A DNA stretch of 24,122 nt, taken from positions 1 through 24,122 of the forward strand of contig CAYMUL010000044.1 in assembly GCA_964393605.1 (NCBI GenBank), in the 5' to 3' direction. This document shows, piece after piece, positions 8,143 to 15,026 of this stretch. How positions within the stretch are numbered: position 1 is the first letter of the stretch; each line of letters begins with the position of its first letter. The notes under the pieces were generated by a model, which was not told where the DNA came from, searched no databases, and saw only the letters and a program-made list of their open reading frames with translations. The stretch comes from CAYMUL01 sp964393605. Lineage in GTDB: Bacteria > Bacteroidota > Ignavibacteria > Ignavibacteriales > Ignavibacteriaceae. The position numbers and the translations under genes were made by a program.

Positions 8143-8789
8143 AAATATTTGAAATTGATGTACTGGAACTCCTTTCAAATGCCAGGCAGTTGGTGTACAT
8201 TTATTTTGGCGGCGGAACGATGCTTCGGTTATGCCAGAACTTAAATCGCTTTTCCACAGCCCTTGACTTTTGGCTTGATGAAAAAACAGATTCGAAAGAA
8301 ATTTTTTCATCGCTAAAAAAATTATTGGCGAAGAATTATTCGATTGTTGATTACGCGAATAAAAAAAATACTTTGCTTTTCGAAATTAAGTCTTCATCGG
8401 TTGGAAGAAGTTTAAAAATTGAAATCAGAAAGGCGCAGAAAGATTTTGAGTGGGAGAGAAAAATTGCTTTCTCCCGATTCACACAAAAACAAGTATTGGT
8501 TAAAGCACTGACACTTAACCAAATGATGAAAAATAAAACGAGCGCATTCCTTTCAAGAAAAATTATAAGTGATTGTTTTGATATTGAATTTTTACTCATG
8601 CGCGGAATTGAATTGTCTATCGAAAAGAATGAACTTGAACAAATGGAAGAGATCATCGGCAATTTTAAAACACTAGAATACAAAGTCACTCTCGGTTCAA
8701 TTTTGGATGAGAAAGATCGAAAATATTATTTAGAAAAAAATTTTACTTTTCTTACCGAAGAAATAAAGCGATTGAGAAATAGGATTTAA
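8121..8789 (+). CDS. AbiEii-like nucleotidyltransferase toxin with an altered active site
   Basis: This 222-residue protein belongs to the AbiEii/AbiGii nucleotidyltransferase family. The motif FGGGTMLRLCQNLNRFSTALDF (residues ~30-50) matches the family's 'l.GGTaL.l....RfS.DlDf'. The first aspartate of the expected D-x-D pair is alanine here (Ala47, codon GCC at 8259-8261), while the second (Asp49) is kept. The later region KALTLNQMM...FLSRKIISDCFDIEFLL (~133-167) matches the second conserved block with its lysine and RD/DI-type residues. Family toxins transfer nucleotides, for example onto tRNA acceptor ends. Losing a metal-binding aspartate predicts weak or no activity. A single A-to-C change would explain it. 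Confidence 0.8.
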   Translation: MQDLQSLEIFEIDVLELLSNARQLVYIYFGGGTMLRLCQNLNRFSTALDFWLDEKTDSKEIFSSLKKLLAKNYSIVDYANKKNTLLFEIKSSSVGRSLKIEIRKAQKDFEWERKIAFSRFTQKQVLVKALTLNQMMKNKTSAFLSRKIISDCFDIEFLLMRGIELSIEKNELEQMEEIIGNFKTLEYKVTLGSILDEKDRKYYLEKNFTFLTEEIKRLRNRI

Positions 8790-8819
8790 CGATAATTATT
8801 TGTCAGTCAAATAGTACGA

Positions 8820-8954
8820 CTATTTTCTCTTCTCCACCGCAGAAATAATATCGACGAATGAATCAGCCTTTAGACATGCGCCTCCAATCAAGCCGCCGTC
8901 AATGTTCGGTTGAGAAAATAATTCATTTGCATTATCGGGTTTCACGCTGCCGCC
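8820..8954 (-). pseudogene. Displaced 3' tail of tpiA
   Basis: Read on the minus strand, 8954-8838 repeats codons 212-250 of the intact tpiA (9313-9197) with only two differences in 117 bases, both synonymous (GTC/GTT for Val, TGT/TGC for Cys). It then continues in frame to its own end, VEKRK and a TAG stop at 8822-8820, whereas the intact gene ends MK-TGA. The fragment starts abruptly at the Gly-Gly of the phosphate-binding GGS motif and has no start codon. It looks like the original end of tpiA, cut off when the 72-codon gene at 8973-9191 was placed between. Confidence 0.9.
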
Positions 8955-8972
8955 ATTCAGAAACAACTTTAA

Positions 8973-9191
8973 CTAATAATTTCGGTTGAAACATTTCGCA
9001 ATTCTTTGGAGATATAGCACTTTAATTTCCGCTCCCGTTTTTTCAGGAAATCTTTTTCGAAGTCCGTGCAGAAATAATTTTTTTGCCACAGCAGAAAGTT
9101 CGAATGCTTTTGCAAGTCGTTGTTCGGGTGTCATCCGGCTTAAGGTTTGCAAATATATTTTATGATTTGGTCTGGGCTTTACATCTTTCAT
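8973..9191 (-). CDS. 72-residue charged protein in a cassette behind tpiA
   Basis: This 72-residue basic protein reads MKDVKPRPNHKIYLQ..., then LSRMTPEQRLAKAFELS, LFLHGLRKRFPEKTGAEI and YLQRIAKCFNRNY. It resembles a widespread family of short hypothetical proteins with an 'MTPEQRLxKAFELS' core and a 'CxNRNY' end. I know no proven function for them. It should be mostly helical, with no membrane segment. Its ATG overlaps the tpiA TGA (ATGA), so it is probably translated from the tpiA transcript. The gene lies between two copies of the tpiA 3' end, which marks it as an inserted cassette. I considered half of a toxin-antitoxin pair, but no partner is present. Confidence 0.75.
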   Translation of the reverse strand: MKDVKPRPNHKIYLQTLSRMTPEQRLAKAFELSAVAKKLFLHGLRKRFPEKTGAEIKVLYLQRIAKCFNRNY

Positions 9192-9946
9192 TTCATCGCA
9201 GAAATAATATCAACGAATGAATCAGCCTTTAGGCATGCGCCTCCAATCAAGCCGCCGTCAATGTTCGGTTGAGAAAATAATTCATTTGCATTATCGGGTT
9301 TCACGCTGCCGCCGTATTGAATTGTAATTTCATTCGCAGTGTTCGAATCATAAATCTCCGTTAAAAGATTTCTCAAATATGCGTGAACTTCCTCCGCTTG
9401 TTGAGGCGATGCAGTTTTTCCTGTTCCAATTGCCCACACCGGTTCGTAAGCAATTATCATTCGCTCGGCATTTTCGCTTGATACATTTTCCAATCCGATA
9501 TTCATCTGTCGTTTGACGACATCAAAAGTAATTCCTTTTTCTCTCTCATCTAAAGTTTCGCCGATACAAAAGATTGGAGTTAAGCCGGCGGAAATTGCCG
9601 CGTGAATTTTTTTGTTTATCAATTCATCGCTCTCTTTGAAAATAGTTCTTCGTTCCGAATGTCCGAGAATTACAAATTCACAACCGACACTCATTAACAT
9701 GTCTGCGGAAACTTCGCCGGTAAAAGCACCCTTGTTTTCGTAGTGCATATTTTGTGCGCCAAGTTTTATTCGCGAATCTTTTATCATTGCCGCGGCGGCA
9801 TCAAGCGATGTGAACGGCGGACAAATTATTACTCCGCAGTTTGTGTTTAAATCTTCAACTTTCTTTTTTATTTCTGAAATAAGTTGAATTGTTTCGGAAA
9901 GATTCATGTGCATCTTCCAATTTCCGGCAACGATATTTTTTCTCAT
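9188..9946 (-). CDS. tpiA: Triosephosphate isomerase
   Basis: This 252-residue enzyme interconverts dihydroxyacetone phosphate and glyceraldehyde 3-phosphate in glycolysis and gluconeogenesis. All catalytic residues are visible: Asn9 and Lys11 in GNWKM, His96 in GHSERR, and Glu168 in AYEPVWAIGTG. The phosphate-binding segments GGSVKPDN (212-219) and DGGLIGGACL (~230-239) are also present. AGGAAG precedes the ATG by five bases. The gene follows ogt by 18 bases on the same strand. The last 39 codons before MK are duplicated at 8838-8954, so the present 3' end appears to have come with the downstream cassette. The changed C-terminus (MK in place of VEKRK) lies outside the active site. Confidence 0.98.
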   Translation of the reverse strand: MRKNIVAGNWKMHMNLSETIQLISEIKKKVEDLNTNCGVIICPPFTSLDAAAAMIKDSRIKLGAQNMHYENKGAFTGEVSADMLMSVGCEFVILGHSERRTIFKESDELINKKIHAAISAGLTPIFCIGETLDEREKGITFDVVKRQMNIGLENVSSENAERMIIAYEPVWAIGTGKTASPQQAEEVHAYLRNLLTEIYDSNTANEITIQYGGSVKPDNANELFSQPNIDGGLIGGACLKADSFVDIISAMK

Positions 9947-9964
9947 TTTCTTCCTAAAAAAAAT

Positions 9965-10480
9965 TTAATGAAATAATTCTAAACTTAATGAACCTTCAAT
10001 CTCAAGCAGCAATTTTTTTATTTCCAAACCGCCGGTGTATCCGCCAAGTTTTCCATTCGAATAAATTACGCGATGACAGGGAATTACAATCGGTACTGGA
10101 TTGGCACCGTTCGCTCTTCCCACTGCGCGGGTGAGTTTTGCGTTTCCTAATTTTCGCGCAATGTCGATATAACTGCAAACTTTACCGTAAGAAATTTTAG
10201 AAAGTTGTTTCCAAACTTTCTTTTGAAAATCTGTTCCTCTTAAATCGAGAGGTAACTCAAATTTTTTTCTTCCCTCGTGAAAAAATTCACGCAGTTGATC
10301 CGCCGCGCCGAATAAATAGGGGTCGCGTTCTTTTAATTTTAATCTGTTCGGGAAAAGAGTTTTTAACGGCTTCTCGTTCAATCCGATTTTTATTAATCCT
10401 TCTTCAGAAGTGTACACCGAAAAGCTGATTCCTTTAATGGAGAAAGTTGTATAAAAAAGTTTTTGTCCATCCTCGGTCAT
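9965..10480 (-). CDS. ogt: Methylated-DNA-protein-cysteine methyltransferase
   Basis: This 171-residue protein should repair O6-alkylguanine in DNA by moving the alkyl group irreversibly to its own cysteine. The C-terminal DNA-binding domain contains TDFQKKVWKQLSKISYGKVCSY, then the arginine-finger region RAVGRANGANP and the acceptor motif IPCHRV (Cys135), followed by YSNGKLGGYTGGLEIKKLLL. The N-terminal ~65 residues form the usual less conserved ribonuclease-H-like domain. AAGGAG lies eight bases upstream of the ATG. It is the first gene of an ogt-tpiA-72aa operon on the minus strand. The single-domain length fits Ogt/MGMT and not the longer Ada fusion. Confidence 0.94.
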   Translation of the reverse strand: MTEDGQKLFYTTFSIKGISFSVYTSEEGLIKIGLNEKPLKTLFPNRLKLKERDPYLFGAADQLREFFHEGRKKFELPLDLRGTDFQKKVWKQLSKISYGKVCSYIDIARKLGNAKLTRAVGRANGANPVPIVIPCHRVIYSNGKLGGYTGGLEIKKLLLEIEGSLSLELFH

Positions 10481-10540
10481 GTGTGAGCTCCTTGCTCATT
10501 AATCCGAAAATAATTGCATTAAGGTTAAGTGAAATTAATA

Positions 10541-10580
10541 AAAAAAGGGTGCAATCACTAACGAGAATTACACCCTTCAA
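10541..10580 (-). terminator. Rho-independent terminator of nfu
   Basis: On the minus strand the arm AAGGGTG (from 10577 down to 10571) pairs with CACCCTT (10551-10545), with a further AAT/ATT pairing inside and a loop of about a dozen bases. It is followed at once by a run of T, giving the classic hairpin and U-tract. It lies just after the nfu stop and separates nfu from ogt. Confidence 0.85.
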
Positions 10581-10601
10581 TAAAAAAATAATGAAAAATT
10601 T

Positions 10602-11144
10602 TTACGCGGAGATAACTTGAATTTGCGTGTTCACATCTCTTCTTAACAAACCTTCAATTGCGTTCAAAGTGCCGTTAATTGCGCTCGGACATGTACCACA
10701 TGCGCCCTGATAACGAACTTTCAAAGTCATTCCTTCCAAACCAAGTATCTCCAAACCGCCGCCGTCATTCGCAAGCGCGGGACGTACTTTCGTGTTTAAG
10801 ATGTCATTAATTTTTTTTAGAAGTTCGTTCGCTTCTTTATCTGCCCCCTCGGGAAGTTTTTCTTCGGGAATTAAATTCTTATCAAACCTACTTAGGAACA
10901 TAACAAACGGACGCTGAATTTTTCCCCAATCGGTTTCTTTTTTCTTTTCGATTGTAACAAATTTGTCCATATAAAAAACTGAAGCGACTCCCTCAATTTC
11001 GAAAATACCTTTTGCAAGAGGATCGTTCGCGGCGTCTTCTATCGTGGAGAATTGGCGTGTTTCAAAATTCAGTAATCGTTGGTTTAAAATAAATTTTAAT
11101 GCCTGCGGATTCGGGGTGAGTTCAACATCGACAACATTTAGCAT
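10602..11144 (-). CDS. NifU/Nfu-family Fe-S cluster scaffold protein
   Basis: This 180-residue protein should carry Fe-S clusters to cytoplasmic target enzymes. Residues ~1-88 form the Nfu N-terminal domain (VELTPNPQALKFILNQ... through VASVFYMDKFVTI and KIQRPFVMFL). Residues ~108-180 form the NifU C-terminal domain, with RPALANDGGGLEI and the cluster-binding motif CGTCPSA (Cys149, Cys152). Both domains are complete, giving the two-domain Nfu typical of this phylum and of mitochondria. AAAGGA six bases before the ATG fits a ribosome-binding site. The gene is single, with its own terminator at 10541-10580. Confidence 0.93.
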   Translation of the reverse strand: MLNVVDVELTPNPQALKFILNQRLLNFETRQFSTIEDAANDPLAKGIFEIEGVASVFYMDKFVTIEKKKETDWGKIQRPFVMFLSRFDKNLIPEEKLPEGADKEANELLKKINDILNTKVRPALANDGGGLEILGLEGMTLKVRYQGACGTCPSAINGTLNAIEGLLRRDVNTQIQVISA

Positions 11145-11182
11145 AGTTTTCCTTTATTCAATTATTTTTGGTTGCAAAATAA

Positions 11183-11326
11183 TTTTGGGCTGACGTGAAA
11201 TCAAGTCATTGCGTAAAGATATTAATTGCAATTTATTTAAATGGACAAAGAGCACGTATAAAATTGATGCATGCACCCGGCAAAAATTTCGATAAAACTG
11301 AATTGAAGAAATTGTTTGAGGAGTAA
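11183..11326 (+). pseudogene. Possible remnant of a lost gene's 3' end
   Basis: A plus-strand frame without stops runs from 11183 to a TAA at 11324-11326. Its last part from the only ATG (11267) reads MHAPGKNFDKTELKKLFEE, which looks protein-like and has a charged helical end. The upstream part lies in the promoter region of the divergent nfu gene and has no start. The last codons, LFEE and the stop, fall in a 22-bp sequence repeated at 12275-12296. I cannot assign a family, and chance is a fair alternative. Confidence 0.3.
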
Positions 11327-11333
11327 AAAAAAT
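11312..11333. repeat. 22-bp direct repeat, left copy
   Basis: The sequence starts TTGTTTGAGGAGTA and ends in eight A and a T. An exact copy lies at 12275-12296, on the other side of the higBA remnant. The bases before the repeat (A/G) and after it (T/A) differ, so its limits are sharp. Confidence 0.85.
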
Positions 11334-11344
11334 TTAGGTGGTAT

Positions 11345-11647
11345 TTATGCGGTTAAGATTTTTTTATAATTGCGAATTTGTTTGAACTCTTCAGTTCTTT
11401 GCAAGTAAGCATTCTCGATATCAAAATCTGCTTGCAAACCCAACCAAAATTTCGGTGAGTTTCCAAAAAATATACTCAACCTTAACGCGGTATCCGCGGT
11501 GATACTTTTTGTTCCGCGTATTATTTCAGATACTCTACCGCTAGGAATATTTGTTACATCGGCTAATTTTCTTTGGGAAATATTTAATGGAATTAAAAAT
11601 TCTTCCGAAAGAATTTCACCGGGCGATATGTTTTTGATTCTTTTCAT
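11345..11647 (-). CDS. higA: HigA-type antitoxin (XRE helix-turn-helix)
   Basis: This 100-residue protein fits the HigA/VapI antitoxin family. It starts MKRIKNISPGEILSEEFL, followed by the helix-turn-helix ISQRKLADVTNIPSGRVSEIIRGTKSIT (~24-51) and the family signature ADTALRLSIFFGNSPKFWLGLQADFDIENA (~51-80). It should bind and neutralise HigB and repress the operon. In higBA operons the toxin comes first, and here the remains of higB end eight bases upstream. Since higB is frameshifted, this antitoxin may now be an orphan with only a regulatory role. Confidence 0.93.
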   Translation of the reverse strand: MKRIKNISPGEILSEEFLIPLNISQRKLADVTNIPSGRVSEIIRGTKSITADTALRLSIFFGNSPKFWLGLQADFDIENAYLQRTEEFKQIRNYKKILTA

Positions 11648-11655
11648 AACTACTC

Positions 11656-11936
11656 TTAATTGTAATCAATTATTTGTATTTCAGAGGCGAAACCATCTAC
11701 CCACTTAAAAATTATTCGCCATTTATTATTGATTCTAATACTATAAAAATCTGTCAAATTGCCTTTTAATTTTTCAAGATGATTCGATGGTGGAATTCGC
11801 AAATCGTTCAGAGATGAGAGTTATTTATCATTCTTTGTTTCCTTCTACTGATTTCCTGAATTTCAAGAGGAAAATATCTCGAAACAAATCCGTCCCAAAT
11901 CTTTTTTGTCTCTTTATCCTTAAAAGAAATAATCAT
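11656..11936 (-). pseudogene. higB: Frameshifted higB toxin (RelE family)
   Basis: From the ATG at 11936-11934 the frame reads MIISFKDKETKKIWDGFVSR..., then ISRRKQRMINNSHL and a TGA at 11810-11808. In the shifted frame it continues LNDLRIPPSNHLEKLKG, then SIRINNKWRIIFKWVDG and EIQIIDYN, with a TAA at 11658-11656. These are the two halves of a HigB-type RelE toxin, including the 'lndLr.PP.nrLE.LkG...YSIRIN..wRi.F.w' core. Restoring one base near 11808-11812 (CTCTG to CTCTTG on the coding strand) gives one 93-codon protein of normal length. The break removes the catalytic half. A sequencing error is possible. Confidence 0.88.
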
Positions 11937-12274
11937 ACTCTTAGCAATTTTGGTTACTAATCTAACTAATAATTTCCAATTGAGAAACAGACCGCAACTA
12001 CTGAAATTTATTGTTTGAATATTTTTGTATCAGCCACTACATAAAGCACGTCGACACATTATTCTTAAGTCATTCACCCAACTAAATGAAAGATGTACAA
12101 TTTTACTGCAAAAATCATAATTATTAACTGAAGTTACGTATAACTACAAATAGCACACAGATGACACAGATTCTACTGATCTTCACAGATTTCTAATAGC
12201 GAATATCAGATAATACAAACTATTGCTTAACTGCAGTGAAGATGTGAAAAGGTTTTTATTATTTTATTTTTCAG

Positions 12275-12296
12275 TTGTTTGAGGAGTAAAAAAAAT
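12275..12296. repeat. 22-bp direct repeat, right copy
   Basis: This is an exact second copy of 11312-11333, 963 bases away. One base further on, TTTGCAACCAAA (12298-12309) is the exact inverse of TTTGGTTGCAAA at 11167-11178, so both a direct and an inverted repeat bracket the higBA remnant. Confidence 0.85.
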
Positions 12297-12385
12297 ATTT
12301 GCAACCAAATTTATTTTTTGCGTGATGCTGCCGCGGAAATAATTGATTTAATGATCGAGAATTGGCTTTGTGTTCCTCTTAATTA

Positions 12386-12464
12386 CTCGGTGGAACTCTG
12401 TGTACCCAAAAGGAATCAAGGCGGCACAGAGAGTCACGGAGAAATTGCACAAAGTTCCACCGAG
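12386..12464. repeat. Inverted repeat with CTCGGTGGAACT arms
   Basis: The arm at 12386-12402 (CTCGGTGGAACTCTGTG) and the arm at 12448-12464 (CACAAAGTTCCACCGAG) are 17-bp inverted repeats with one mismatch, about 45 bases apart. Between them lie CACAGAGAGTCACGGAG-like words. The vocabulary resembles dispersed 'CTCTGTG/CACAGAG' intergenic repeats seen in many environmental bacteria. Confidence 0.65.
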
Positions 12465-12575
12465 GCAAACTGGTTGAATGTTTTGCTTCGATAAATTAAG
12501 ATAACACCAATACTACAGCTGTATTGATCAATGATACTACTTCGAATTGTCGTCATACCTGAAACAGCCGAAAAT

Positions 12576-13745
12576 TTAATTGATGTTTTTATTTTTAAGA
12601 AAATCGGTGGGAGTTAAACCTGTGTGTTTTTTGAAATTTCTGTTGAAGGATGCTTTCGAATTGAATCCGCAATCGTAAGCCAGAGCTAACAACGTGAACT
12701 GCTGATTATAGGGTTGAGAGACTGAAACGATGAACTCCTTTACTCTTCTTTCATTTATTAAATCGTAAAAAGGTTTTTTCTCTTTCGAGTTAATTACCTG
12801 CGATAAATAATTTGGATGAACATCCAACGATTTCGCGAGATCGGTTAAAGTTAAATCGGGATTAGTGTATGGCTTCTTCTCTTCCATGATTTTAATTAAT
12901 CTATCATGAATCGATTCAGCTTCTTCATCACTTAAAGAAGATTTTTGATATTTGGAGGAATCAATATTTTCGTTCATCGTCATCGATTCTGGTTCAATTG
13001 TAGCGGGAGGAATTACTTCTGTAATTATTTCTTTACTCATTTCATTCTTTGATGTAACAACGGGTGCCGCCGCATTATAATTTTGTGAAAAAACATTTAC
13101 CTGTCGAATTCCAAAATGTCCCAACCACAAAACAAACAATGCTATAGAAGAGAAGATAAATGTACTGTTTCGAGTGAAGAGAATAACAACCCAGATTGCG
13201 CCAATCCAGATGATTAAATATAAAAGCCAATTGAAATTTATTTTTTCCGTGTTAGAAAATTGCTGAACGATGTTCTTCTTATACTTAATCAAAGCCCTCA
13301 GCGCAAACCAAACATAAATGATGCCGGACAAATAAATTGCGGCTAAATTTATTAATGCGCGCCCTTCGTACCCCTGCCCTGATTGCCGAAATATTTCCAC
13401 CTGCCGCTCGAAAGGAAGAAAATAAAAATCCGCGTAGAGGAGCAGTGAAACAATGAAAGGAATAAAATGAAGAAGTATTTTTTTCTTGAATGTACTCTCG
13501 ATGGTTTGAAGCATCGTGTAAATATAAAGAAATGGACCAACAAGCAGTGGTATCGAAAAACCGCTGACTACAAGCGATGGATATTTTTCATACTGTTTTG
13601 TTATAAAGAGATAATGCGTCAGTAGTATTAAACCGGTAAAGAATAACCATGCGACAAGAATATAATCCGCCGCAGTTTTGTTTCTCTTTGTTACGAGAAT
13701 TAACGAAAGAAAAAATGCGAGAATAATTCCCGATATGTAAAGCAT
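12576..13745 (-). CDS. AraC-family regulator with a multi-pass membrane sensor domain
   Basis: This 389-residue protein joins a membrane domain to a DNA-binding domain. Residues 1-215 hold about seven hydrophobic segments (for example 2-20, 28-48, 58-78, 90-112, 130-150, 175-195, 198-215), which resemble the 7TM-type sensor part of Bacteroidota membrane AraC regulators. A polar linker follows at ~216-275. The C-terminal ~100 residues form an HTH_18 domain, with LTDLAKSLDVHPNYLSQVIN as the first helix-turn-helix and FTLLALAYDCGFNSKASFNRNFKKHTGLTPTDF as the second helix pair and signature. The ligand and target genes are unknown. It is transcribed away from the mla operon and might regulate it, but nothing in the sequence shows this. 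Confidence 0.87.
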   Translation of the reverse strand: MLYISGIILAFFLSLILVTKRNKTAADYILVAWLFFTGLILLTHYLFITKQYEKYPSLVVSGFSIPLLVGPFLYIYTMLQTIESTFKKKILLHFIPFIVSLLLYADFYFLPFERQVEIFRQSGQGYEGRALINLAAIYLSGIIYVWFALRALIKYKKNIVQQFSNTEKINFNWLLYLIIWIGAIWVVILFTRNSTFIFSSIALFVLWLGHFGIRQVNVFSQNYNAAAPVVTSKNEMSKEIITEVIPPATIEPESMTMNENIDSSKYQKSSLSDEEAESIHDRLIKIMEEKKPYTNPDLTLTDLAKSLDVHPNYLSQVINSKEKKPFYDLINERRVKEFIVSVSQPYNQQFTLLALAYDCGFNSKASFNRNFKKHTGLTPTDFLKNKNIN

Positions 13746-14273
13746 TGAATTAATAGTTCACTCTCTCCCTGTTGGTGATTTCAAATCAATCTAAAAAATT
13801 AAATACGTTTCAACTTTACGCTTCTTTAGTAAAGATTAAAAACTTGGTCTCAATTTAATATGTAGAGATAATTTCCGGTTAACCTTCGCGTTAAAACCTT
13901 TTGGGAAATAATTTATTACCTTGTACAATCTAATCTTTTACTCCGTTTTCCCTTACTTTCGGTTTATCTTCAAAAAGGAGCATCATAACCAAAATCTTAC
14001 CCTTACACTTACACTTAATCTTACACTTACACTTAATCTTACACTTACACTTAATCTTACACTTACTTCAGCACTTTCCTTCTCTCCTTCCTGATTATTT
14101 TACATTCTCTCGAGAGACTTTTTTCAATTTATAACCAAATCGAAATTGGTGAATGATAGAATATGAAAAAATTATTTGAATTAAACTGCTAATTCTTCTT
14201 CAACTTTTCTTTCAACTTTATTTTCTGCAACTTTAATTTTTCTTAATTTGCAGAAGAACTAATCAAAGCACTT
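13746..14273. other. Divergent intergenic region between the AraC regulator and mlaE
   Basis: These 528 bases separate two divergent genes and should hold both promoters. No gene is visible. The one clear structure is a tandem array at 13993-14066. I could not pick out convincing promoter boxes. Confidence 0.6.
13993..14066. repeat. 18-bp tandem repeat (AATCTTACACTTACACTT)
   Basis: Units at 14017-14034 and 14035-14052 are identical 18-mers. A longer related first unit (13993-14016) precedes them and a partial one (14053-14066) follows. Each 18-mer is itself built from CTTACA hexamers. The 385-bp repeat has the inverse word family (GTGTAAGTGTAAG at about 4263-4275). Confidence 0.85.
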
Positions 14274-15026
14274 TTGAAAAAATATTTTTACACAATTGGT
14301 CATATGACCGACTTCTCGCTCCGGTTCATAAAATATGTTTTCATTCCTCCGTATGAATTTACGGAACTGAAAAAACATATGGATGAACTCGGCGTTAAAA
14401 CACTTCCGATAGTTAGTATCATGGGATTGATAATCGGGTTAGTGCTTGCAATGCAGAGTTATCCTGTATTAGCGCGCTTCGGTGCTGAATCGGTGTTGCC
14501 CGGGATGGTTGCGCTTTCTGTCGTGCGGGAACTTGGTCCTGTTTTAACCGCACTGATTTTTGCAGGAAGAGTAAGTAGCGGCATCGGCGCGGAACTTGGC
14601 TCGATGCGAGTTACCGAACAAATTGATGCAATGGAAGTATCGGCAATAGAGCCGTTCAGATTTCTTGTTGTGCCGCGAGTAGCCGCATGCGCAATAATCC
14701 TTCCGCTTCTTACACTATATGTAATTTTTCTCGCGGTCTTCGGTGCGTACTTCGCAATTATTTTGATGCAATCGATGACATTCGATCTTTACTCCGGTGC
14801 GGTGATTGATTCTATAAAATTCGGTGACTTCGTTCCCGGCGTAGGAAAAACTTTTATCTTCGGATTTATCGTCGGCATTGTTGGATCATTCAAAGGTTAC
14901 AACGCAGAGAAAGGAACCGAAGGTGTCGGTAAAGCTTCAACAACTTCTGTCGTAGTCTCCTCACTATTGATTTTATTGGTTGATATGGTTCTTGTAAAAT
15001 TAACTTTGATTGTATGGCCGACGTAG
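14274..15026 (+). CDS. mlaE: ABC transporter permease, MlaE family
   Basis: This 250-residue protein is the membrane permease of an Mla-type lipid transporter, which moves phospholipids between the inner and outer membranes. The family core is clear: GVKTLPIVSIMGLIIGLVLAMQ, then VVRELGPVLTALIFAGRVSSGIGAELGSMRVTEQIDAMEV, and the GFIVGIVGSFKGYNAEKGTEGVGKATT-like C-terminal region. About five hydrophobic helices are visible. The TTG start at 14274 gives a normal N-terminus. An ATG ten codons later (14304) is the alternative. Its end overlaps mlaF by 13 bases, so the genes are translationally coupled. MlaB and MlaC are not in the window. Confidence 0.93.
   Translation: MKKYFYTIGHMTDFSLRFIKYVFIPPYEFTELKKHMDELGVKTLPIVSIMGLIIGLVLAMQSYPVLARFGAESVLPGMVALSVVRELGPVLTALIFAGRVSSGIGAELGSMRVTEQIDAMEVSAIEPFRFLVVPRVAACAIILPLLTLYVIFLAVFGAYFAIILMQSMTFDLYSGAVIDSIKFGDFVPGVGKTFIFGFIVGIVGSFKGYNAEKGTEGVGKASTTSVVVSSLLILLVDMVLVKLTLIVWPT

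Larger units (their letters stand above)
11937..12575. other. Gene-poor region with repeats, upstream of higB
   Basis: No convincing gene is visible. The stretch from ~12150 to 12190 has CACAG/ACAGATT-type words of a common intergenic repeat. The right 22-bp repeat copy lies at 12275-12296 and an inverted-repeat element at 12386-12464. A short frame through 12318-12363 reads RDAAAEIIDLMIENW and looks protein-like, but it ends where the repeat begins, so at most it is a fragment. The higB promoter should lie near 11940-12000. Confidence 0.5.

Noticed and set aside
11805..11815. Programmed frameshift in higB
   Set aside because: There is no slippery sequence at the junction and HigB toxins are not known to need frameshifting. 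A deletion or read error is simpler.
12279..12494. A 71-codon open frame starting TTG in the gap upstream of the AraC regulator
   Set aside because: It begins inside the 22-bp direct repeat and its second half translates the inverted repeat at 12386-12464. Only residues ~15-29 look protein-like, so at most it is a fragment.
13993..14066. CRISPR array
   Set aside because: The 18-bp units are directly adjacent with no unique spacers, and there are no cas genes.
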